DNA of 64,000 nt, taken from positions 1 through 64,000 of IMG/VR virus record IMGVR_UViG_3300025769_000090; one strand, written 5' to 3'. Each line of letters begins with the position of its first letter. Position 1 is the first letter of the stretch. This DNA is from a virus. The position numbers and the translations under genes were made by a program. Below are positions 42,261-50,768 of the stretch, piece after piece. A model generated the notes under the pieces. The model saw only the letters and a list, made by a program, of their open reading frames with translations. It made no database searches and was not told the origin of the DNA.

Positions 42261-43845
42261 TATTAAAGACATAATCAAAAAAGAGTTTATTAAAAGTGCT
42301 CAGTCTCCTACATATTTCATGAAAAAATATTGTTGGATCCAGCACCCAACAAGAGGTAGAACACAGTTTAACCTATACCCATTCCAAGAAAAAGTATTAG
42401 GACTACTAAATAAACACGATAAGTCAGTAATCCTAAAATCAAGACAGCTTGGTATTTCGACACTCTCAGCAGGTATAGCTTTACACATGATGTTGTTTCA
42501 AAAGGATAAAAACATCCTTGTAATAGCAACAAAACAAGAAACTGCTAAAAACCTAGTAACAAAAGTACGATTTATGTACGATCAGTTACCTAGTTGGTTA
42601 AAATTACCAACGGTAGAAAATAACCGACTATCACTGCGACTTAAAAATGGATCCCAAATTAAAGCAGTATCCGCAGCAGGCGATGCTGGTAGATCAGAAG
42701 CCATTTCACTTCTAGTAATTGATGAGGCAGCGTTTATTGAAGAAAATAGAATTGAAGAGATTTGGGGCTCAGCACAACAAACACTTGCAACTGGTGGTAG
42801 AGCAATTGTATTATCTACACCAAATGGTACTGGTAACTGGTTCCATAGAATGTGGGCTAAAGCACAAGATGGTACTAGTGGATTCACACCTATTAGATTA
42901 CCATGGACTGTACACCCGGAACGAAGTCAAGAATGGCGAGACAAACAGGATGATGAGTTAGGGGACAGAATGGCAGCACAAGAGTGTGACTGTGACTTTA
43001 CAACCTCAGGTGATACTGTATTCCCACCTGAAGTACTAAACCATATTGAAGCTACAATGATTAAAGACCCATTAGAAAAAAGAGGTATGAATAGTAGTTT
43101 ATGGGTTTGGGAATACCCAGATTATACAAGACAATATATGGTTGTAGCTGACGTAGCAAGGGGTGATTCTAAAGACTATTCAGCGTTCCATATTATAGAT
43201 ATTGAAAACTGTACACAAGTAGCTGAATTCAAAGACCAAGTCCCAACAAAAGATTTTGGCCGAATATTATTTAATATAGCAACAGAATACAATAAGGCAC
43301 TACTTGTAATTGAAAACGCAAATATTGGTTGGGCTGCTATACAAGAGGTAATCGATATGGGTTATGAAAACCTATATTACAGTCCTAAAGATGAAAAATT
43401 TACTCGCGATGCTGAAGCATACATTGCTAAAGGATATGACTTAGTTGATAAATCTAAAATGGTACCCGGATTTACAATGTCTTTACGTACTAGACCATTA
43501 ACTATTGCAAAACTAGATGCGTATGTTAAAGAACAAAGTATACAAATCCAATCAAGACGTACGTTAGATGAATTAAGAACTTTTGTTTGGAAAAATGGGC
43601 GACCAGAAGCCCAAACTGGGTACAATGATGACCTAATTATGTCCATAGCTACCGCATGTTACGTGCGAGATACTGCATTAAAATTTGCTCAGCATGGAGT
43701 TGACTTAACTAGGGCTATGCTTGAAAATACAACGAAAGCAAATTATAATCCCTTCTTTAGTACTTCACAAATAAATGATCCTAAACAAGCCTATAAAATG
43801 AAATTAAATGGAAAAGATGAGGATTTGTCTTGGCTTCTAGGTTGA
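42253..43845 (+). CDS. 17: terminase large subunit, T4 gp17-like
   Basis: The 530-residue product starts at the ATG at 42253, matching the duplicated MADIKDIIKK start and overlapping the endonuclease stop; an in-frame ATG at 42214 lies in the endonuclease gene. The ATPase part has K62-S-R-Q-L-G-I-S-T, where the usual GKT lysine is replaced by Ile and the conserved Lys sits at the motif's start as in lambda-type terminases. Walker B is LLVIDEAAF (D157, E158) and the coupling motif is STPNGTGNW. The nuclease part has VVADVARGDSKDYSAF and YNDDLIMSI. It packages DNA into the prohead through the portal. Confidence 0.9.
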   Translation: MADIKDIIKKEFIKSAQSPTYFMKKYCWIQHPTRGRTQFNLYPFQEKVLGLLNKHDKSVILKSRQLGISTLSAGIALHMMLFQKDKNILVIATKQETAKNLVTKVRFMYDQLPSWLKLPTVENNRLSLRLKNGSQIKAVSAAGDAGRSEAISLLVIDEAAFIEENRIEEIWGSAQQTLATGGRAIVLSTPNGTGNWFHRMWAKAQDGTSGFTPIRLPWTVHPERSQEWRDKQDDELGDRMAAQECDCDFTTSGDTVFPPEVLNHIEATMIKDPLEKRGMNSSLWVWEYPDYTRQYMVVADVARGDSKDYSAFHIIDIENCTQVAEFKDQVPTKDFGRILFNIATEYNKALLVIENANIGWAAIQEVIDMGYENLYYSPKDEKFTRDAEAYIAKGYDLVDKSKMVPGFTMSLRTRPLTIAKLDAYVKEQSIQIQSRRTLDELRTFVWKNGRPEAQTGYNDDLIMSIATACYVRDTALKFAQHGVDLTRAMLENTTKANYNPFFSTSQINDPKQAYKMKLNGKDEDLSWLLG

Positions 43846-43855
43846 ATATTTATAC
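43845..43855 (+). promoter_or_regulatory. candidate late promoter element (AATATTTATAC)
   Basis: The recurrent motif overlaps the terL stop and ends 20 bases before the portal ATG at 43876. Confidence 0.45.
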
Positions 43856-43875
43856 ACACACAATAAACAATAAAT

Positions 43876-45723
43876 ATGGCGGATACTAGCTTATTTACAC
43901 GATTAAGGCGATTATTTTCTAATGACGTTATTATAAGAAACGTAGGAGGAAAACAATTAAAAGTGATGGATGTTGACCGTATTCAAAAATACGGTAACTT
44001 AGAATCTAATTCACTATATGATAGATTTACAAGATTACATAGACCAGTAGGTTCTTCTCTACAGTATAACCCAACACTTAACTATTCATCTATGCGCCTC
44101 CAGCTTTATAGCGATTATGAGGCTATGGATTATGATTCACTTATTGCACCCGCACTAGATATTATCTCAGAGGAATCAACTCTTAAAAATGAATATGGGG
44201 ATGTATTAACTATCAAATCATCAAATGAAAATGTTAAACGAGTCCTTCATAACTTATTTTATGATGTATTAAACATTGAGTTTAATTTACCTTCATGGGT
44301 TCGCCAAATGTGCAAATATGGAGATTTTTATCTCCATTTACAAATTTCTGAAAAATTTGGCATTTATAATGCACTACCACTTTCTGTATATCAAGTAGTT
44401 AGAGAAGAAGGTATGGATCCAGAAAACCCTAGCTATGTGCAGTTTATATTAGATCCTAATGGATTATCACAATCTAATACTTATAGTGCTAGAAGGAGTG
44501 ACCAAATGAAGCTAGAAAATTATGAAGTTGCTCACTTTAGACTACTTTCAGATGCTGCATATCTCCCATATGGTCGTTCTTATTTAGAACCTGCCCGTAA
44601 AGTGTTTAAACAACTTATTCTAATGGAAGATGCGATGCTTATTCATAGAATTATGCGTGCACCTGAAAAAAGAATTTTTTATATGAATGTAGGAGGTATT
44701 CCACCTAATGAAATAGATAGTTTTATGGAAAAAACCGTCCGCAGTATGAAAAAAACCCCATATGTGGATCAAGAAACTGGTGATTATAACTTAAAGTTCA
44801 ATGTTCAAAACATGACTGAAGATTTTTATATCCCAGTTAGGGGTAATGATTCATCAACTAAGATTGAAACAACAAAAGGTCTTGATTATGATGGCACGAC
44901 TGACATTGAATATCTAAAAAACCGGATGTTAGCCGCCCTTAAAATCCCTAAAGCATTCCTAGGATACGATGAAAATTTAGAAGGTAAATCAACATTAGCT
45001 GCTATGGATATTCGTTTTGCGCGTACAATTGAACGCTTGCAAAGAACTATTGTATCTGAACTTCATAAAATTGCACTTGTACATTTATATACTCAAGGAT
45101 TTACTGAATCAGATTTAGTAGACTTTGAATTAGAATTAACAGGTCCCTCAATTGTATTTGAACAAGAAAAAACTGAACTATATAAGTCTAAGGTAGAATT
45201 AGCTAACTCAATTTCGGATAAAAAGATATTATCTAGTGATTTTGTTTATAAAAATATATTTAATCTCTCAGAACAAGAGATTGATTACGAAAGAAATAAA
45301 TCTTTAGATGATGCAGCTCATATTTTTAGATTAAACCAAATAGAAAATGAAGGTAATGATCCTATTGAATCTGGTGAATCATATGGTACACCCCACGATT
45401 TAGCAGGCATGTATGCTACTAAAAGAGATAAGGGCATTAAAGATATTCCCGATGGGTATGATGAAAATGAACCAGGTCGCCCTAAACAAAAACTTAGCCG
45501 TTATGGCACTGATCAGGCTAATATGGGTAGAGATCCTTTAGGGAAAGCAGGCCTAACAGCTGATGATACCCCAAATAGAGCTAATGACGTTTCTACATTT
45601 GCCCTAGAAGAAAATAATAGAATACTTAAAAAACTCTCTTTAAATAGATTAGGTGGTAAACAAGTTTTAACAGAAGATAATAAAACATCTTTATTAGACG
45701 AAGAAAACATAATAAAAGAGTAA
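43876..45723 (+). CDS. 20: portal protein, T4 gp20-like
   Basis: The 615-residue product fits the T4-type portal: SLYDRFTRLHRPVGSSLQYNP, MDYDSLIAPALDIISEEST, LPYGRSYLEPARKVFKQLILMEDAMLIHRIMRAPE-type core, and KIPKAFLGYDENLEGKSTLA. The portal forms the dodecameric DNA channel and starts prohead assembly. The C-terminal 100 residues are low-complexity. It is followed by the core and protease genes as in T4. Confidence 0.9.
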   Translation: MADTSLFTRLRRLFSNDVIIRNVGGKQLKVMDVDRIQKYGNLESNSLYDRFTRLHRPVGSSLQYNPTLNYSSMRLQLYSDYEAMDYDSLIAPALDIISEESTLKNEYGDVLTIKSSNENVKRVLHNLFYDVLNIEFNLPSWVRQMCKYGDFYLHLQISEKFGIYNALPLSVYQVVREEGMDPENPSYVQFILDPNGLSQSNTYSARRSDQMKLENYEVAHFRLLSDAAYLPYGRSYLEPARKVFKQLILMEDAMLIHRIMRAPEKRIFYMNVGGIPPNEIDSFMEKTVRSMKKTPYVDQETGDYNLKFNVQNMTEDFYIPVRGNDSSTKIETTKGLDYDGTTDIEYLKNRMLAALKIPKAFLGYDENLEGKSTLAAMDIRFARTIERLQRTIVSELHKIALVHLYTQGFTESDLVDFELELTGPSIVFEQEKTELYKSKVELANSISDKKILSSDFVYKNIFNLSEQEIDYERNKSLDDAAHIFRLNQIENEGNDPIESGESYGTPHDLAGMYATKRDKGIKDIPDGYDENEPGRPKQKLSRYGTDQANMGRDPLGKAGLTADDTPNRANDVSTFALEENNRILKKLSLNRLGGKQVLTEDNKTSLLDEENIIKE

Positions 45724-45739
45724 GCCTTAAGAACTCCTA

Positions 45740-45750
45740 CATATTTATAT
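45740..45750 (+). promoter_or_regulatory. candidate late promoter element (CATATTTATAT)
   Basis: The recurrent motif lies between the portal stop and the ATG at 45771, ending 20 bases before the start. Confidence 0.45.
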
Positions 45751-45770
45751 AGGAATAAATCCATTCATGC

Positions 45771-46610
45771 ATGAAACCTAAGCACTCCAAGTACAAAAAT
45801 ACTGGAATTCTTTTTGAATTGTTGACTAGACAAATTACGTCTGAGACTATTTCAAATACTCCACCAAAGGCTGTAGGTATTTTAAGAAAATTTTTTGGTA
45901 AAAATACTGCTCTTTTAAAAGAGTACCAGATATACCATGCTTTACTTAATAAAAAATTTAATAAAGAAGCTAGTGCTAATGTTCTTATTGAAACCTTAAC
46001 CGGTGCACATTCTAAATTAAATAAGTCTGTATTAAGAAGAGAAAGATATAATCTTGTTAAAGAAATAAAAGATACTTATAACATAGAAGATTTTTTTAAA
46101 GCTAAAATTCCTAACTATAAAATATACGCTAGTGTATTTAATTTATTAGAAAATAAAAGCGCTAATCCTATGTCTATAGTAAATTCTAAAGTTATTATTT
46201 TAGAACATATTACCCAACAAAATCTTCCTAATAAACCCAAAAAAGATATGGTTATGGAGGAGTATGAAAAATTTGATAAAGAAACTAGAGCACTAACATA
46301 TAAAATGTTAATGGAAAAGTTTAATGAAAAATATTCTGAGCTAGCTAGTAACCAAAAAAGACTTTTAGAGGCTTATGTTTATAATATTTCAAATAGCCCT
46401 AAGTTAAAAGCTTTTATTAACGAAGAAATTGTAGCTGTAAAAGCTGAACTTGAAACATTAACTAAAAATGTTGATCAAGTTACTCAAATTAAACTAAACG
46501 AAGTTAAGAATTTAATCAAACCATTATGTAAAAAATCTTCTGTTCATGATGATAATGTCATTAACCTTATGAATTATTACGAATTGGTTAATGAATTAAA
46601 ATCTATCTAA
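45771..46610 (+). CDS. prohead-region helical protein
   Basis: The 279-residue, all-helical, basic product (KHSKYKNTGILFELLTRQI at the N-terminus) lies between portal and protease where T4 has gp67/gp68. It has no clear tag, though it could be a core or assembly factor. The gene for the capsid-motif protein follows two bases later. No family name is claimed. Confidence 0.6.
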   Translation: MKPKHSKYKNTGILFELLTRQITSETISNTPPKAVGILRKFFGKNTALLKEYQIYHALLNKKFNKEASANVLIETLTGAHSKLNKSVLRRERYNLVKEIKDTYNIEDFFKAKIPNYKIYASVFNLLENKSANPMSIVNSKVIILEHITQQNLPNKPKKDMVMEEYEKFDKETRALTYKMLMEKFNEKYSELASNQKRLLEAYVYNISNSPKLKAFINEEIVAVKAELETLTKNVDQVTQIKLNEVKNLIKPLCKKSSVHDDNVINLMNYYELVNELKSI

Positions 46611-46612
46611 TC

Positions 46613-46822
46613 ATGAATGCAGACCAACTCAGATCTTTAATCCGCGAATTGATTAAAACAGAGTTAGAAGAAGCCAATGTAGTTGGTACTGGTACTTCTA
46701 TTACAGTTGGCTCCAGTGAAGCTTATGCTACTCCTATGGCTTTTAGAAAAAAAGGAAAAAAAGCAAAAAATAGAGGCCTTGAACAAGCTAAACGCCTCGG
46801 ATATATACCCGTAAAAAAATAA
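46613..46822 (+). CDS. small prohead protein sharing the capsid maturation motif
   Basis: The 69-residue product has an amphipathic helical leader (NADQLRSLIRELIKTELEE), then E20|A21 starting ANVVGTGTSIT and SSEAYA. The major capsid protein has nearly the same sequence at its own predicted cleavage site (E60|A61, ANQVGTVTSIT, QSEAWA). A basic C-terminus (RKKGKKAKNRGLEQAKRLG) follows. It is a likely substrate of the prohead protease, in T4's gp67/gp68 position. The shared motif is visible; the role is inferred. Confidence 0.7.
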   Translation: MNADQLRSLIRELIKTELEEANVVGTGTSITVGSSEAYATPMAFRKKGKKAKNRGLEQAKRLGYIPVKK

Positions 46823-46827
46823 AAGTT

Positions 46828-46968
46828 ATGCCAAGAAAAATTAACGCATTTGAATTTATTAATGATGGACATAAAGTGTCCCGTCCTGGTGTACATGCTA
46901 AAACTAAGCATAGTAACCATAAAAATTCAAAAAATTATAAAAAAACCTATAGAGGACAAGGACGATGA
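46828..46968 (+). CDS. very small basic protein
   Basis: This 46-residue ORF (PRKINAFEFINDGHKVSRPG at the start, then Lys/His-rich to the end) lies between the capsid-motif gene and the protease gene. Its stop overlaps the protease start by four bases (ATGA), and the gap would otherwise be empty. The charge suggests nucleic-acid or scaffold binding, as with T4's small core proteins. Coding is supported by the start, the overlap and position. Confidence 0.65.
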   Translation: MPRKINAFEFINDGHKVSRPGVHAKTKHSNHKNSKNYKKTYRGQGR

Positions 46969-47570
46969 AACAATTACTTATAGAACACATGCCATTTAAA
47001 GTAGATAAACTCTTAGTTGAGCAATCTATTAAAGAGAATAAACCACTTAGAGTAGGTGGTATTATCCAAAGAGCTGGTGTTAAAAACCATAATGGTAGAA
47101 TCTATGAGCAAGAAATTCTTGAAAGAGAAATTAAAAAATACATTGATGGTCCTGTTAAAGAAAAAAGAGCTTTAGGTGAATTAGACCACCCAGATTCTTC
47201 CGTTATTAATTTAAATAATGTATCCCATAATATAGTAGAAATTACTATGAAAGGAAATGATGTACATGGTGTTATAGAAATACTAACAACACCCGCGGGG
47301 AATATTTTAAAAGAGTTATTCCGTTGTGGTGTTACAGTAGGAATATCTTCTAGAGGTATGGGTTCAGTAGAAGAAAATTCAGATGGAATATTAATGGTTC
47401 AAGAAGATTTTGATCTTCTTTGTTTTGATATGGTATCAACCCCATCAACCCCTGGTGCTTATATGTCCCCCATGAATGAAGGAGTAAACACCCAGGTTAA
47501 AAATTATACTAAAGTACATAACGTTATTCGCGATATTATCTGCAATAACACAGGTATGTGTCAGTGTTAA
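46965..47570 (+). CDS. 21: prohead maturation protease, T4 gp21-like
   Basis: The 201-residue product is a herpesvirus/phage-type serine protease. H75 lies in GELDHPDSS, the nucleophile Ser in VGISSRGMG (S128-S129), and LCFDMVSTPSTPGAY is a typical downstream segment. It should cleave scaffold and capsid precursors after (L/I)xE. Its position just before the scaffold and capsid genes matches T4. It overlaps the small basic gene by four bases. Confidence 0.9.
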   Translation: MKQLLIEHMPFKVDKLLVEQSIKENKPLRVGGIIQRAGVKNHNGRIYEQEILEREIKKYIDGPVKEKRALGELDHPDSSVINLNNVSHNIVEITMKGNDVHGVIEILTTPAGNILKELFRCGVTVGISSRGMGSVEENSDGILMVQEDFDLLCFDMVSTPSTPGAYMSPMNEGVNTQVKNYTKVHNVIRDIICNNTGMCQC

Positions 47571-47797
47571 TCGTTTAAAAAACTTTTAACAAAGTTAAAA
47601 ATAAACACACCTGCCATTATTGGCCAAAATACAATCATTGATAATCTTTCACTGAAAGAAACACTTTGTCCAGTCCAGCGAATTGCGTGTTCTAATCCAA
47701 ATGACACAATTAATCCGATTAATAAGAATTTTGCTGATAATACTAACATAATATAGTTGTTTTTTCCGAAGATACGATAAAAAGTTTGTGCTTCCAA
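47567..47797 (-). CDS. small two-TM protein, only likely minus-strand gene
   Basis: The open frame is on the minus strand, ending just inside the protease gene's stop. It reads from TTG at 47797 (76 residues) or from an ATG at 47749 (60 residues), the latter more likely. Two hydrophobic helices (VLSAKFLLIGLIVSFGL and MIVFWPIMAGVFIFNFV) surround a polar loop with ERLS. Its gene fills an otherwise empty 230-base stretch and its composition looks like a genuine membrane protein. The opposite orientation inside the head cluster is unusual. Confidence 0.55.
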   Translation of the reverse strand: MEAQTFYRIFGKNNYIMLVLSAKFLLIGLIVSFGLEHAIRWTGQSVSFSERLSMIVFWPIMAGVFIFNFVKSFLND

Positions 47798-47805
47798 ACT
47801 TATTA

Positions 47806-47816
47806 TATATTTATTT
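47806..47816 (+). promoter_or_regulatory. candidate late promoter element (TATATTTATTT)
   Basis: The recurrent motif starts the 123-base leader of the scaffold-capsid operon. Its reverse complement is also AT-rich (AAATAAATATATAATA) and could serve the divergent minus-strand gene. Confidence 0.5.
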
Positions 47817-47826
47817 CTAGAAGCAT

Positions 47827-47893
47827 ACGTTATATTAAAATAACGTCCCTGGATTTTACAAACAAATCCCTATTAGAGATACTAAAATCTCTA
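47827..47893 (+). promoter_or_regulatory. three tandem hairpins in the scaffold-capsid leader
   Basis: Three consecutive perfect stems lie in the leader before the scaffold ATG (47939): ACGTTAT/ATAACGT (47827-47846), GGATTT/AAATCC (47851-47869) and TAGAGAT/ATCTCTA (47874-47893). Loops are six, seven and six bases. A later CTGGAGG (around 47913) is a better Shine-Dalgarno sequence than most here. The hairpins may stabilise the mRNA or control translation of the most abundant proteins. No T-run follows, so they are not terminators. Confidence 0.6.
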
Positions 47894-47938
47894 TTTCCTG
47901 TATTTTATTTACTGGAGGCCAAAAACAATTAAATCAAA

Positions 47939-48970
47939 ATGGCTAAAGAAATTTTAAAAGAGGCTATTGCCGACGCAAAAGCCGTTAGAGAAGTTGCTTT
48001 AGAAAATGCTAAAATGGCATTAGAAGAAGCATTCGACTCTAAAATCAAAAACATGCTTTCTGCTAAATTAGCAGAGGAGCTTGAAGAAGACGTCGAACTC
48101 GAAGAAGAGTACATTGAGGAGGAAGCGGAAGCTACCGACGAAATGTACGGTTCTAAAAAGCGCATGATGCAAGACGACGACGACGATGTTAAAAAAGAGG
48201 AAGTTGAGCTCGAAGAAGAACTCGAAGAAGACCTCGATGAAGAAATCAACCTTGATGAACTCATGGCTGAACTTGAAGAAATGTCTATATACGATGAAGA
48301 TGAAGATGGAGACATGAAAAAAGAAGAAGCTGAGTTAGAAGAGGGAGAAGACCAACTCGAAGAAGAAGCGGAGCCGGTCGATGAAAATGTAAAGGATGCT
48401 ATGGATGCCATTAAAAAAGCAGCCAAAGAAGCAGGCAAAACCGTTACTGATTACCTATTAGGTAAAAAATTCATTGATTCTGGTATCACTACTACTAAGA
48501 GAGAGTCTGTTGATTTCGACATTGATTCTTTGGTTTCTGAAATTGAATCTGAACTAGAAGAAGGTAAGAAAAAAGATGAAAAAAAAGACGATGAGGATAA
48601 AAAGATGAAAGAAGACCTTAATGAGGCTCTCGAAACTGTTGATTCTCTTAAGTCTACTATTTCTGAAATGAACCTTCTCAACAGCAAACTCCTCTACTGC
48701 AACAAACTCTTCAGAGCTAACTCACTAACAGAAGCTCAGAAAGTAAAGGTGGTTGACGCCTTGGACAAAGCATCTACAGCAGGTGAAGCTAAATTGGTAT
48801 TTGAAACACTTCAAGAATCATTTGACTTTACTGGTGTAGAAAAAAGAGCGATTAAGGAAGGTTTAGCACGTGCTTCAAAGCCCGTCGGAACTGCTCCTAA
48901 AAATGTTATAACGGAATCCGTTGACGAGACAGTGTCAAGATTCCAAAAACTTGCAAACATTAACAAATAA
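47939..48970 (+). CDS. 22: prohead scaffold/core protein, T4 gp22-like
   Basis: The 343-residue product is dominated by Glu/Lys-rich acidic helices, as in T4-type scaffold proteins, and lies between protease and capsid genes. The N-terminus (AKEILKEAIADAKAVREVA) is helical. The C-terminus reads VITE then SVDETVSRFQKLANINK, like the ends of two other acidic proteins of the window. ITE before Ser fits the protease rule. Scaffold is destroyed by the protease during maturation. Confidence 0.8.
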   Translation: MAKEILKEAIADAKAVREVALENAKMALEEAFDSKIKNMLSAKLAEELEEDVELEEEYIEEEAEATDEMYGSKKRMMQDDDDDVKKEEVELEEELEEDLDEEINLDELMAELEEMSIYDEDEDGDMKKEEAELEEGEDQLEEEAEPVDENVKDAMDAIKKAAKEAGKTVTDYLLGKKFIDSGITTTKRESVDFDIDSLVSEIESELEEGKKKDEKKDDEDKKMKEDLNEALETVDSLKSTISEMNLLNSKLLYCNKLFRANSLTEAQKVKVVDALDKASTAGEAKLVFETLQESFDFTGVEKRAIKEGLARASKPVGTAPKNVITESVDETVSRFQKLANINK

Positions 48971-48981
48971 TTTTAGAAAAC

Positions 48982-50679
48982 ATGAATGTTAACTCATTAT
49001 TAGAGGGCGCTTCACCACTTCAACACCAACAAGCTGAATCAGTTAAGTTGGCAGGTAAGTGGGAAAAGTCCGGTCTCTTAGAGGGTCTTAATGCCCACGA
49101 GAGCGAAAAAGCTAACATGGCTGTTCTCCTCGAGAACCAAGCCAGACAGTTAGTAAACGAAGCTAACCAGGTTGGTACTGTTACTAGCATTACTACTGGT
49201 CAAAGTGAAGCATGGGCGGGCGTTGCTCTCCCATTGGTAAGAAGAGTATTCGGTGAAATCGTTGCTAAGGACCTCGTGTCTGTTCAACCAATGAACTTAC
49301 CTTCAGGTCTCATCTTCTACCTAGATTTCCAATATGGTCAAGCTCAGCCTGGATTTGCTGAAAACGATAGCCTTTCAGCTGCGTCTACTGACAAGACTAA
49401 AACAGAATTACCATCGGTAGGACAAGGTAAAGGTCTTTACGGTGCAGGTAGATTCGGTTACTCAATTAACGAAGTAGATTCTGCTGCCCTTGCAATTACA
49501 GGTGGTCTTGCGGGTGACAATACACTTACTGGTGTAGGCACACTTGTTGCTGCAGGTACAGCTTCTTTTGCCCCATTAACTGCTGCTGATTCAGCATCTG
49601 TAAACTTTGATACTGAATTTATTAATTCTGTTGCATTAACTACTATTGACCAAATTAGAGTTCACAAAGACTCTCTTACTGACTTTGATCCTGAGGGTAT
49701 TAGAGCATTTGAGGTATTAAATGGTACTGCAAACGTAACCGTTTATAACCAATTTACTGCTTTTGACGGTACTTACATTGATTTCTTTGTTGATAACAGT
49801 GATGGTACTTTAGATTTTGATGATAAAGACGCTGATCTTGTTATTAGATACCAAAAAGGTCCAGATAACCTCAACGACAGAGGTGATTTCCAAGACGAAA
49901 CAGCTCCAGCAGCAAGCACAGTATCTGCTCTTGATATCCCAACTATCGATGTTAAACTCAACAGTTCAACTGTTACAGCGAAAACTCGTAAGTTAAAGGC
50001 TCAGTGGACACCAGAATTCGCTCAGGATTTGAATGCTTACCATAGCATTGATGCTGAAGCGGAATTAACGTCTATCCTTTCTGAGTACATCTCAATGGAA
50101 ATTGACCTCGAATTACTCGACATGTTGATTAGAAACGCTGATACTACTAACCACTGGAGTGCTAAGGTTGGTAAAGAAGTTCTTGACACAGGTGCTGAAA
50201 CTACTACTAGTGACCAGTACTACACTAAGATGTCTTGGTTCCAGACTTTGGGTGTTAAACTCCAGTCTGTTAGCAACACTATTCACCAGAAGACCCTTAG
50301 AGGCGGTGCAAACTTCCTCGTTGTTTCTCCAACTGTAAGCACAGTCTTAGAATCTATTCCTGGATTTGCTGCTGACTCACCCGGTGATTCTAACAAGTAC
50401 GCAATGGGTGTTCAAAAGATTGGTGCTATTAACTCACGTTACACTGTCTACAAGAACCCATACATGACTGAAAACGTAATCTTAATGGGCTATAAGGGTA
50501 ACCAGTTCCTCGAAACAGGTGCTGTATTTGCTCCATACATCCCATTAATCATGACTCCCCTCGTGTACGATCCTGTATCGTTCACCCCAAGAAAGGGTAT
50601 CATGACTCGTTACGCTAAGAAAATGGTAAGACCTGACTTCTATGGTAAGGTATTCTGCCACGATTTGAACTTAGTCTAA
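48982..50679 (+). CDS. 23: major capsid protein, T4 gp23-like
   Basis: The 565-residue product has an N-terminal delta region with repeated L-L-E-G segments (residues 6-9 and 32-35) and a predicted cleavage at E60|A61 (LVNE|ANQVG), the T4 LTE|A site equivalent. The HK97-fold core follows: SEAWAGVALPLVRRVF, KDLVSVQPMNLPSG, and a C-terminal KGIMTRYAKKMVRPDFYGK. Codon use is noticeably more GC-rich than in neighbouring genes, as expected for a highly expressed gene. It is followed by a strong terminator. Confidence 0.93.
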   Translation: MNVNSLLEGASPLQHQQAESVKLAGKWEKSGLLEGLNAHESEKANMAVLLENQARQLVNEANQVGTVTSITTGQSEAWAGVALPLVRRVFGEIVAKDLVSVQPMNLPSGLIFYLDFQYGQAQPGFAENDSLSAASTDKTKTELPSVGQGKGLYGAGRFGYSINEVDSAALAITGGLAGDNTLTGVGTLVAAGTASFAPLTAADSASVNFDTEFINSVALTTIDQIRVHKDSLTDFDPEGIRAFEVLNGTANVTVYNQFTAFDGTYIDFFVDNSDGTLDFDDKDADLVIRYQKGPDNLNDRGDFQDETAPAASTVSALDIPTIDVKLNSSTVTAKTRKLKAQWTPEFAQDLNAYHSIDAEAELTSILSEYISMEIDLELLDMLIRNADTTNHWSAKVGKEVLDTGAETTTSDQYYTKMSWFQTLGVKLQSVSNTIHQKTLRGGANFLVVSPTVSTVLESIPGFAADSPGDSNKYAMGVQKIGAINSRYTVYKNPYMTENVILMGYKGNQFLETGAVFAPYIPLIMTPLVYDPVSFTPRKGIMTRYAKKMVRPDFYGKVFCHDLNLV

Positions 50680-50703
50680 TCGAGCTGATTAATATTCTAT
50701 AGG

Positions 50704-50731
50704 AAAGGGCCGCAATTTGCGGCCCTTTTTT
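50704..50731 (+). terminator. strong Rho-independent terminator after the capsid gene
   Basis: AAAGGGCCGCA pairs with TGCGGCCCTTT, an 11-bp stem with a three-base loop, running directly into a T-run. It lies 25 bases after the capsid stop and should limit read-through into the PhoH-like gene. Confidence 0.92.
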
Positions 50732-50741
50732 ATATTTATAA
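50731..50741 (+). promoter_or_regulatory. candidate late promoter element (TATATTTATAA)
   Basis: A full match directly after the terminator T-run and 27 bases before the PhoH-like ATG at 50769. Termination and restart are combined in a few bases. Confidence 0.55.
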
Positions 50742-50768
50742 TCAACAAACGTTTTTAAACCATTCATA

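Noticed and set aside
47929-48438. Ser-rich minus-strand open frame of 169 codons
   Set aside because: It is the antisense of the Glu/Asp-rich scaffold gene; the Ser runs mirror GAA/GAG/GAT codons.
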